5,201 nucleotides of DNA from Candidatus Zixiibacteriota bacterium (lineage in GTDB: Bacteria; Zixibacteria; MSB-5A5; JAUVRN01), in contig JAUVRN010000174.1 of NCBI GenBank assembly GCA_030597645.1, positions 1 to 5,201 of the forward strand. Direction: 5' to 3'. This document shows, piece by piece, positions 1 through 5,201 of this stretch. The translations under genes were made by a program, and so were the position numbers. How positions within the stretch are numbered: position 1 is the first letter of the stretch; every line of letters starts with the position of its first letter. The notes under the pieces are model-generated. The model was not told the DNA's origin and did not search any database. It saw only the letters and a program-made list of their open reading frames with translations.

Positions 1-456
1 ACACACCCTGAAGCTACCCGGGTGGAACGGTGCGCCCGGCGGCCAGGTCTGCGTGGAGTCGACCAGGTCGTTGTACAGGATCTGGAGCGAGTCGAGCGTG
101 AGGGGCGGATCGGTTACGCGCCAGCGCTCGGATGGGGCATGGTACTTTCTGCGCACGTAGTTGATGTTGTCACGCGAACTGACCAGGGCAAAGTCCTCCA
201 GGAGCAGGGTGCGGCTCATGTACACCCGGTACCCCTCGAAGTCGGGCATGAAGCTGAACGGATCGCGGTGCGTCTCGGAGATCTTGCCGTTCCAGCGAAT
301 TACGATCTTACCTGCTTTGGTGGTGTAGCGCAGGTAGCTGGGTGCGGGAGGTGGCGGCGGGCCCTGGTAGTCCGGGACACCGTCGCCGGTGTAATAGGCC
401 GTATCACCGTCGACGATGCGGTATTTGCCGCGGTAGCCGTCGCCGTCCGTGTCGAA
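1..456 (-). pseudogene. In-frame continuation of the secreted protein beyond the TGA (Fn3-like segment), open at the left edge
   Basis: Downstream of TGA 457-459 the same minus-strand frame stays open for 152 codons to base 1. It begins FDTDGDGYRGKYRIVDGDTA, an Asp-rich loop like calcium-binding DxDGDG motifs. A proline linker (PPPPPAP, plus positions 340-360) follows. Then comes a segment with KIVIRWNG and DFEGYRVYMS, which looks like the strands of a fibronectin type III-like domain. The left end is cut by the window. There is no plausible own start: the first Met codons lie inside the Fn3-like part (247-249, 217-219) with no ribosome binding site noted. It reads as the C-terminal part of the upstream gene, separated by a nonsense change (a Gly GGA codon would need one substitution), a sequencing error or recoding. 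If the TGA is real and always terminates, this is untranslated remnant. Confidence 0.65.
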
Positions 457-1851
457 TCAGGGCGAGTCGTACACCCAGCCGGCCCAGATGGCGTTGAGCG
501 CAAAATCGTCGAGGTTGAGGCGGTCGAGCCACGGCTGCGGGTCGAGCGGGTCGAAGTAGTTGGAGAAGTTACCGGGATCCGTGTGAAAGTCCTCACCGCC
601 GACTACGGCTATCGTCAGAGGCAGCATCGAATCGGGGTACAGCGTAAACGGGCCGAACGAGAGCAGATAACGGGTGTCGAACCCGTCGGCGAGATCGCGC
701 GCCAGCACGGGGTTCGAGACCGGAGGTAGCCACCCTTCCAGCGAGTGATCGAGCGCCGACTCCCACTGGGGATAGTCGAACTCGCCGTTGGACATGGTGG
801 CGTAGTGTTCCTTGTCGCTGCCGGGTGTGCCGAGGTTGCCGCCGGCGAACGTGACTTTGGTGTTCCGCTTGTGGGGCCCCCAGTCCCGGGACGTATTGGC
901 ATTGGATATCCACCAATTGAATGCGAACTGTACGTTGCCCGGGGCCTGAACCACGCGCACTCCGGTGACGCCGGAAGGGCATTGTGCGTTGTACCGTCCG
1001 CCGATCGGGTCGCCGTCGTTGTCGGCGATCCAGGCGAGATTGAGTGTGTCGCGGAAGCCCTCGCCAATGGGCGACGGGACCGAGTGGGTAAAGCCCGTGA
1101 TGTCGTCCTGGTACGTTCCCGTGGGACCGAGCACGTCCTGATCCATGAACAGTCCCATGTAGAGTTCGAGCAGCGTGTCGGTGCCGACGTTCTCGACTTC
1201 AAACTCGATCAGGACGAAGTCGCGGGCGTATTCGGTGGACCATGAGTAGCTCTTTTGCGTGATCTCTATGCCCAGCGGGCGCTGGTCGGAATCGCTTCCA
1301 CCGCCCAGGCCCAGGTTGCGGCCCAGTGTGTCGGAATACACGGCGACGAAATCCTGCTCCGACACGGCATCCGCGGAGAAGAGCACGTCCGCGCAGCTGG
1401 AATTGGGCTGCTGCCTCAGGATTGGGCGATTGGTGCGCTCGAGGATGTCACCCCTGGGATACGGGTAGGGAAAGAACTCGGCACCCACCCCGCTGCCCCC
1501 GGTGATGGCCAGCGATACGAGGGTGTCGTCGTCGACCACGGCGCCCACCCAAAGGCCGCCCGCGTAATTGTACTCCACGTGCGAGTTGATGGGGAACTCC
1601 AGGGAGGGCACCGGCGTGGAGATACATGCGTCGCGTCGGTCTCCCAGGTAGCCGGTATTACTGATATTCAGTCCCAGGTTGCCCACGCGGTGGACCCGGA
1701 ACGTGATATAGGGTAGATCTAAGGCCGACCCGGCCTGATAGCGGGGTCTGGAGGTGCGCTGGCCAGCCACAGGCCGGGCCTCACTGAGGACCGGCAGGCC
1801 CGTGAGGGCCGCGACCAGGACAAACCGGCCAAGCTCGCTGGGTATCAGCAT
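457..1851 (-). CDS. Secreted beta-rich protein of unknown function, N-terminal part ended by an in-frame TGA
   Basis: I do not recognise a named family with certainty. Translated from ATG 1851 the product is 464 residues; an ATG two codons upstream (1857) is possible. GGAG at 1862-1859 lies 7 nt from the 1851 ATG but only 1 nt from the 1857 ATG, so 1851 is preferred. The N-terminus has a hydrophobic stretch (FVLVAALTGLPVL) followed by small residues, consistent with a signal peptide. The rest is rich in aromatic, Gly, Asp and Thr residues and alternates like beta-strands, with three Cys (about 76, 153, 291) that could form disulfides after export. Motifs such as NISNTGYLGD, YAGGLWVGAVVDD and LLSFGPFTLYPD resemble large uncharacterised extracellular proteins of FCB and candidate-phylum bacteria (recalled, not searched). 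The frame stops at TGA 457-459, yet the same frame continues open and protein-like to the window edge. The gene is therefore probably interrupted, or the TGA is a sequence error. It is divergent from the helicase. Confidence 0.75.
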   Translation of the reverse strand: MLIPSELGRFVLVAALTGLPVLSEARPVAGQRTSRPRYQAGSALDLPYITFRVHRVGNLGLNISNTGYLGDRRDACISTPVPSLEFPINSHVEYNYAGGLWVGAVVDDDTLVSLAITGGSGVGAEFFPYPYPRGDILERTNRPILRQQPNSSCADVLFSADAVSEQDFVAVYSDTLGRNLGLGGGSDSDQRPLGIEITQKSYSWSTEYARDFVLIEFEVENVGTDTLLELYMGLFMDQDVLGPTGTYQDDITGFTHSVPSPIGEGFRDTLNLAWIADNDGDPIGGRYNAQCPSGVTGVRVVQAPGNVQFAFNWWISNANTSRDWGPHKRNTKVTFAGGNLGTPGSDKEHYATMSNGEFDYPQWESALDHSLEGWLPPVSNPVLARDLADGFDTRYLLSFGPFTLYPDSMLPLTIAVVGGEDFHTDPGNFSNYFDPLDPQPWLDRLNLDDFALNAIWAGWVYDSP

Positions 1852-1858
1852 AGCCATT

Positions 1859-1862
1859 CTCC
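1859..1862 (-). promoter_or_regulatory. Ribosome binding site deciding the start of the secreted-protein gene
   Basis: On the minus strand GGAG is read at 1862-1859, followed by AATGGCT and then ATG at 1851. The 7-nt spacing fits the 1851 ATG. The earlier ATG at 1857 is only one base away from the motif, too close for normal initiation. Confidence 0.5.
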
Positions 1863-1901
1863 GACACCCGTAACCTTGGTTTATTCACCCGGATACACAA
1901 G

Positions 1902-1907
1902 ATCATA
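1902..1907 (-). promoter_or_regulatory. Candidate -10 element for the secreted-protein gene
   Basis: The minus strand reads TATGAT, five of six matches to TATAAT, about 50 nt upstream of the chosen ATG. No good -35 exists at 16-18 bp; the nearest TTG-type hexamer (TTGTGA) is about 21 bp away. Weak call. Confidence 0.2.
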
Positions 1908-1931
1908 GTGAAGCGGCGGCGGACGATATCA

Positions 1932-1950
1932 CAAGTTCTTGCTTTTCAAG
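1932..1950. repeat. Clustered CAAG/CTTG inverted half-sites
   Basis: The bases read CAAG-TT-CTTG-CTTTT-CAAG, giving two overlapping inverted repeats that share the central CTTG. They lie between the two divergent genes, where an operator or small hairpin could be. The arms are only 4 bp, so chance is a real alternative. Confidence 0.25.
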
Positions 1951-1975
1951 CCGATATATGGTGTATTGCGACCGC

Positions 1976-1992
1976 ATCGACTCATGATCGAT
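1976..1992. repeat. ATCGA-N7-TCGAT inverted repeat upstream of the helicase
   Basis: ATCGA at 1976-1980 and TCGAT at 1988-1992 form a 5-bp dyad spaced by 7 bp. The spacer contains the palindrome TCATGA (1982-1987). The dyad sits just upstream of the candidate TAGAAT hexamer, a position that suits a repressor or activator site, but no regulator is known. Confidence 0.25.
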
Positions 1993-1995
1993 ATG

Positions 1996-2001
1996 TAGAA
2001 T
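1996..2001 (+). promoter_or_regulatory. Candidate -10 element for the helicase gene
   Basis: TAGAAT matches TATAAT at five of six bases and lies 40 nt before the GTG start, which would leave a short 5' leader carrying the AGGA ribosome binding site. The hexamer 17 bp upstream does not resemble a -35. Weak call. Confidence 0.2.
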
Positions 2002-2027
2002 CATTCCCAATTACCGTTTTCCCAGAG

Positions 2028-2031
2028 AGGA
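2028..2031 (+). promoter_or_regulatory. Ribosome binding site of the helicase gene
   Basis: AGGA within GAGAGGA precedes the GTG start by 10 nt, slightly long but usable. An in-frame TGA at 1985-1987 and the absence of an in-frame ATG or GTG between it and 2042 support GTG 2042 as the start. Confidence 0.5.
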
Positions 2032-2041
2032 CAACTTAATC

Positions 2042-3334
2042 GTGTCATCATTATTGCGTGGCAAGACAAGGCCACGTCGAAAGAATGCAGCGCGCATAGC
2101 CCATCAGCAGGCACCCTCCGGATTCTCCGGACTCGGCATTGCACCCGGCCTCCTGGCCGCCATCGACGAGCTCGGATTCACCGAGCCTACGCCCATTCAG
2201 CAGCAGTCCATTCCACTCGGACTGACCGGCGAGGACCTGATCGCCATCGCCCAGACAGGAACGGGCAAGACGCTCGCCTTCGGGATCCCCATGCTTCAGC
2301 GCCTGGCCCAGATCAAGGGGCGAGGTTTGATCATACTGCCCACCCGTGAGCTCGCCATCCAGGTGGATGAGGCGCTGCTCGATGTCGGGCGTCAGGCCGG
2401 CCTCAAGACCGCCGTACTGATCGGCGGCGCCTCCATGTCGGCCCAGTGCCGTGCACTGGAGAAGAAACCACGCATCATTGTCGCCACGCCCGGCCGGCTC
2501 ATCGATCATATGCAGCACGGCACCGCGAAATTGCGCGACGTCGAAATCCTGGTATTGGACGAGGCGGACCGCATGCTCGACATGGGGTTCCTGCCTCAGG
2601 TCAACCGCATTCTCGAAGTGCTGCCGCGCCAGCGACAGACCATGCTCTTTTCTGCCACCATGCCCACTGACATCGTCAAGATCGCCCGGCGCAGCATGAA
2701 AAAGCCGGTCCACGTGGAAATCGCGCCGTCGGGAACCACGGTCGAGAACGTGACCCAGGAAGTGTTTTTCGTCGAGGCGCTGGACAAGCCCGGCTTGCTG
2801 GACGTGCAGCTTCAGAAGTGCTCCGGACCCGCGCTGGTATTTACGCGTACCAAGCATGGTGCGCGCAAGCTGGCCCGGTTTCTCAGGGCTCGAAAGTATC
2901 GAGTGGCGGACATCCATTCCGACAAGACGCTGCCCCAGCGCCGCAAGGCCCTGGACGGTTTCAAGTCAGGGCAGTATCGCGTTCTGGTCGCCACGGACAT
3001 CGCCGCGCGCGGGATCGACGTCATCGGGATCGAGCTGGTCGCCAACTACGACCTGCCGTCCACATCCGAAGACTACGTGCACCGCATCGGCCGCACGGCC
3101 CGGGCAGGACGGGCCGGACGTGCCATCTCGTTTGCCACGTTCAATCAGGCCGGTGAGGTGCGGGCCATCGAGGAGCTGATGCGCACGGACCTGCCGGTGA
3201 CGCCGCTTCCGTCACAGTTCAAGCCGCCTCCGGTCATGAAGATCCCCGCCGGCAAAGGCACGAGCGGCTTCGGCAGACGTCGCTCCGGTACCCGGCTTGG
3301 CACGCGTGGCCGAAAGAGGGCGCGCAACCGGTAA
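2042..3334 (+). CDS. rhlE: DEAD-box ATP-dependent RNA helicase, RhlE type
   Basis: The product is 430 residues and probably complete. It uses ATP to unwind short RNA duplexes in the cytoplasm; RhlE-type enzymes are linked to ribosome assembly and RNA turnover. All superfamily 2 motifs are present in order: Q motif (F28; GFTEPTPIQQ 45-54), Walker A AQTGTGKT 70-77, PTRELA 100-105, TPGR 149-152, DEAD 173-176, SAT 204-206, VFTRTK 266-271, ATDIAARGID 317-326 and HRIGRTARAG 347-356. The IHSDKTLPQR stretch (291-300) and the APSGTTVE segment favour RhlE over RhlB, SrmB or DbpA. There is no long C-terminal RNA-binding domain, only a basic tail with 11 Lys/Arg in residues 401-430. About 25 residues, also basic, precede the Q motif, whereas E. 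coli RhlE begins almost at it. Start is GTG; stop is TAA 3332-3334. It is divergent from the secreted-protein gene and 101 bp before the peptidase. The subfamily is inferred; the DEAD-box assignment is secure. Confidence 0.95.
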   Translation: MSSLLRGKTRPRRKNAARIAHQQAPSGFSGLGIAPGLLAAIDELGFTEPTPIQQQSIPLGLTGEDLIAIAQTGTGKTLAFGIPMLQRLAQIKGRGLIILPTRELAIQVDEALLDVGRQAGLKTAVLIGGASMSAQCRALEKKPRIIVATPGRLIDHMQHGTAKLRDVEILVLDEADRMLDMGFLPQVNRILEVLPRQRQTMLFSATMPTDIVKIARRSMKKPVHVEIAPSGTTVENVTQEVFFVEALDKPGLLDVQLQKCSGPALVFTRTKHGARKLARFLRARKYRVADIHSDKTLPQRRKALDGFKSGQYRVLVATDIAARGIDVIGIELVANYDLPSTSEDYVHRIGRTARAGRAGRAISFATFNQAGEVRAIEELMRTDLPVTPLPSQFKPPPVMKIPAGKGTSGFGRRRSGTRLGTRGRKRARNR

Positions 3335-3381
3335 GCGCAACAAACCACTGTTCCCGCCGTGTACACATTGGTAAGCTTGTG

Positions 3382-3415
3382 TGTGTGCGCCGGTCGGCAG
3401 GAAGCCGGCCACACA
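3382..3415 (+). other. Imperfect hairpin between helicase and peptidase genes
   Basis: TGTGTG-c-GCCGG (3382-3393) can pair with CCGGC-CACACA (3405-3415), an 11-bp stem with one bulged C and an 11-nt loop. No T-run follows it on either strand, so it is not a classical intrinsic terminator. It ends about 10 nt before the peptidase ribosome binding site and could be a transcript-end or stability hairpin for the helicase mRNA, or a leader structure affecting peptidase translation. Confidence 0.45.
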
Positions 3416-3425
3416 AAGCACAGGC

Positions 3426-3432
3426 AAGGGGG
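3426..3432 (+). promoter_or_regulatory. Ribosome binding site of the peptidase gene
   Basis: AAGGGGG just before CAG-ATG gives a purine-rich Shine-Dalgarno-like site; counted from AAGG the spacing to ATG 3436 is 6 nt. It supports the ATG start, which also places a clean signal peptide at the N-terminus. Confidence 0.5.
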
Positions 3433-3435
3433 CAG

Positions 3436-5201
3436 ATGGTCAGAGTCGGATTCCCTCAACGCAGTTACTGGGCGCTACTTGTGGCGCTGGGTCTGAGCCA
3501 CACGGCTTTTGCTCAGCCCGTCATCTTCGATCCGCCGCTTAGTCCACGCACGGCCAACTACCGGATCGACGTTCGTCTGGACGTCGAGACCCGCGCCTTG
3601 GAGGCGTCCCAGACTCTGACCTGGCACAATCAGTCGCGGGATACCATCCGGGAACTGCAGTTTCACCTCTACCTCAACGGTTTTCGCAACAACCGGTCCA
3701 CGCTGTTCAGAGAGGGTGGGTACGGTCGTGGTACCGATTTCGCCGAGGATGAGGGCTGGGGAGTCATCGAGATATCCCGCATCGTTCTGCCCTCCGGCCA
3801 GGATCTGACCGAATCGGCGGAGTTCATTCAGCCGGACAATGACGATGAGCACGATCGGACAGTCCTGCGCCTGCCACTGCCCGGGGCTCTGGCGCCGGGC
3901 GACTCCGTCGTTCTCGACATCGACTTCGATGCCATCCTCCCCACACCTCCCTTCCGCACCGGATCCAAAGAGGAATTCTTCTTCGTGGGGCAGTGGTATC
4001 CCAAGGTGGGTGTCTATATCGACGGGGCGTGGAACTGCCACCAGTTCCAGTCGGCTGCCGAATTCTTTGCCGATTTTGGTGTGTACGACGTGCGCATGAC
4101 CGTGCCCGGCGATCACGTGCTCGGCGCCACGGGCAGCGAGGTCGACGTCGTCCGAAACGACGACGGCACAGCCACGCACTATTACCACGCGGAGGACGTC
4201 AGCGACTTTGCCTGGACGACCAGCCCGGAGTTCGTGGAGTTCGTCACCGACACCCAGGGCGTCGAGATCCGAGTGCTTATGCAACCGGGCCGGGTGTCCC
4301 AGGTGGATCGGTATCTCCGTTCGGCGAAGGTAGGAGTCGCGTATCTGCAAGACTGGATCGGCGACTATCCATATCCGAGCCTGACGGTGGTGGATCCCCG
4401 TCGCGGCGCCGCCAGCGCCGGCGGTATGGAGTACCCTACGCTCTACACCACGATCGGCGTCTACGGGTGGGGCGAAGGCATGCGCATGGTGGAGACCACC
4501 AACTTCCACGAGATGGTGCACCAGTACTTCCAGCACATGGTGGCGACCAACGAGTTTGAAGAGGCGTGGCTGGACGAGGGGTTTGCCACGTACCTCGAGG
4601 ACCGTATAGCGCGCGACATGTATGGTCCCGAGGGGAGCATGATCGATCTGTTCGGGATCCGGGTAGATAACCGCCACATGTTTCGTGCTGCGCTGGCAGA
4701 CGCCGGCGGCTACGATCGGCTGGCCCGGCGAAGCTGGGAGTTCTACTCCGAAGGCATCGGAGCTGTCAACGTGTACTACAAGATGGCGCTTCTGCTGCTC
4801 ACCCTCGAGAACTATCTGGGCGAAGAGACGATGCAGCAGATCCTGCGGACCTACTACCATCGCTGGCGCTTCAAACATCCGCACACGCAGGACCTCATAG
4901 ACGTTGTGAACGAGGTTGCCGGGCAGGACCTGACCTGGTACTTCGACCAGTTTCTCTACACGAACGGCGTGCTCGACTACAGCGTATCCAGGACCAGAAC
5001 CAAGCAGATCAAAGATCCCGAGGGCTACGGCTTCACGATGGTGCCCTTCGAAGATGATGAAGCCGCCGATGACGCGGTAGATGAGGACAGCGGCACCATC
5101 ATCGTGGACATCGACGATACCGCGGCGGACGGGGATAGCGCGGCGGACGGGGATGACGTGGCGGATGATCACACCGCGGTGGACATCGACGACACCGCGA
5201 C
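3436..5201 (+). CDS. Secreted M1-family zinc metallopeptidase (aminopeptidase), 3' end outside the window
   Basis: The frame is open for 588 codons from ATG 3436 to the right edge with no stop, so the gene is partial. The product should remove N-terminal residues from peptides outside the cytoplasm. A signal peptide is clear: hydrophobic WALLVALGL, then HTAFA-Q with cleavage after about Ala26. Residues 40-230 look like the M1 N-terminal beta domain (NYRIDVRLDV, QFHLYLNGFR, QWYPKVGVY, FGVYDVRMTVP). The catalytic domain has GGMEYP at 329-334 in place of the GxMEN substrate motif. It also has HEMVH (zinc ligands H358 and H362, base E359) with the third ligand E381 in LDEGFATY, matching HExxH-X18-E. 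VYYKM near Y447 fits the catalytic Tyr segment. From about residue 539 the protein becomes a Lys/Arg-free acidic repeat tract (22 Asp/Glu in 50 residues), unusual for the family, and it is cut there. The gene follows rhlE on the same strand after 101 bp, so co-transcription is possible but not shown. Confidence 0.92.
   Translation, partial: MVRVGFPQRSYWALLVALGLSHTAFAQPVIFDPPLSPRTANYRIDVRLDVETRALEASQTLTWHNQSRDTIRELQFHLYLNGFRNNRSTLFREGGYGRGTDFAEDEGWGVIEISRIVLPSGQDLTESAEFIQPDNDDEHDRTVLRLPLPGALAPGDSVVLDIDFDAILPTPPFRTGSKEEFFFVGQWYPKVGVYIDGAWNCHQFQSAAEFFADFGVYDVRMTVPGDHVLGATGSEVDVVRNDDGTATHYYHAEDVSDFAWTTSPEFVEFVTDTQGVEIRVLMQPGRVSQVDRYLRSAKVGVAYLQDWIGDYPYPSLTVVDPRRGAASAGGMEYPTLYTTIGVYGWGEGMRMVETTNFHEMVHQYFQHMVATNEFEEAWLDEGFATYLEDRIARDMYGPEGSMIDLFGIRVDNRHMFRAALADAGGYDRLARRSWEFYSEGIGAVNVYYKMALLLLTLENYLGEETMQQILRTYYHRWRFKHPHTQDLIDVVNEVAGQDLTWYFDQFLYTNGVLDYSVSRTRTKQIKDPEGYGFTMVPFEDDEAADDAVDEDSGTIIVDIDDTAADGDSAADGDDVADDHTAVDIDDTA
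5104..5199 (+). repeat. Acidic coding repeats in the peptidase C-terminal tract
   Basis: Two kinds of repeat overlap here. A 21-bp block coding VDIDDTA occurs at 5104-5124 and again at 5179-5199 with one base difference, 75 bp apart. Between them a 15-bp block (gcggcggacggggat, AADGD) occurs at 5122-5136 and 5140-5154, exact, with an 18-bp period. The reading frame is kept, so this is likely an expandable low-complexity protein segment. More copies may lie beyond the window. Confidence 0.8.

Larger units (their letters stand above)
1858..2041. promoter_or_regulatory. Divergent intergenic region between the secreted-protein gene and the helicase
   Basis: This 184-bp stretch is visibly richer in A+T than the flanking genes and must carry the start signals of both divergent genes. 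No consensus sigma-70 promoter is convincing. The best -10-like hexamers are TATGAT on the minus strand (1907-1902) and TAGAAT on the plus strand (1996-2001), each without a good -35 at 16-18 bp. It also contains two small inverted repeats, listed separately. No RNA gene or conserved ORF is seen in it. Confidence 0.5.

Noticed and set aside
418..459. TGA 457-459 as selenocysteine, or as a reassigned Gly/Trp codon
   Set aside because: Only a 4-bp hairpin (418-431) lies downstream, with no GGU-type SECIS loop. The helicase (430 codons) and peptidase (588 codons) contain no in-frame TGA, so there is no sign of a reassigned code.
22..1716. Plus-strand open frames at 22-729, 745-1245 and 1255-1716
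   Set aside because: They are antisense to the secreted-protein frame, have biased Val/Arg/Gly composition and no recognisable domain. They follow from the G+C-rich codon usage of the minus-strand gene.
1958..1987. Nine-codon leader-peptide-like ORF before the helicase
   Set aside because: It has ATG and TGA but no ribosome binding site, no run of regulatory codons and no attenuator hairpin following it.
3382..3415. Hairpin as a rho-independent terminator of rhlE
   Set aside because: The stem is good, but no T-run follows it on the plus strand (AAGCACAGG) or the minus strand, so it is listed only as a hairpin of unknown role.
3475..5172. 565-codon minus-strand open frame
   Set aside because: It lies exactly antisense to the M1 peptidase, whose signal peptide, HExxH-X18-E and GGMEYP motifs prove the plus strand. 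The antisense translation is His/Val/Arg-rich with no recognisable domain.
5104..5199. CRISPR-like or mobile-element repeats at the right edge
   Set aside because: The repeats are short, in frame, and code for an acidic low-complexity tract inside the peptidase. There are no unique spacers, terminal inverted repeats or transposase.

Overview
The window suggests a G+C-rich Gram-negative bacterium, probably in the broad Bacteroidota/Gemmatimonadota/candidate-phylum (FCB-like) neighbourhood. This rests on two secreted proteins with cleavable signal peptides. One is a large beta-rich extracellular protein with a DTDGDG-type loop and an Fn3-like segment. The other is a signal-peptide-bearing M1 metallopeptidase of the kind common in those groups. 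The lineage is inference only; no rRNA or other marker gene is present.

Layout: on the minus strand, 1..1851 is one long reading frame for a secreted protein. An in-frame TGA (457-459) splits it into a 464-466 codon N-terminal part and 152 further open codons that run off the left edge. A short A+T-richer divergent intergenic region (about 1858-2041) follows. Next is a complete plus-strand DEAD-box RNA helicase of the RhlE type (2042..3334, GTG start). A 101-bp gap with a strong imperfect hairpin separates it from a plus-strand secreted M1-family zinc aminopeptidase (3436 to beyond 5201). That gene is cut by the window edge inside an unusual acidic repeat tract. It has no stop codon in the window and is easily missed, because a 565-codon antisense frame lies exactly over it.

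The three genes do not form an obvious pathway. The helicase acts on cytoplasmic RNA. The two flanking products are exported, and the peptidase probably degrades peptides outside the cytoplasm. No mobile element, CRISPR array, tRNA or rRNA was seen. The points most worth a second look are the interrupted secreted protein, the acidic tandem-repeat tract in the peptidase, and the hairpin just upstream of the peptidase ribosome binding site.
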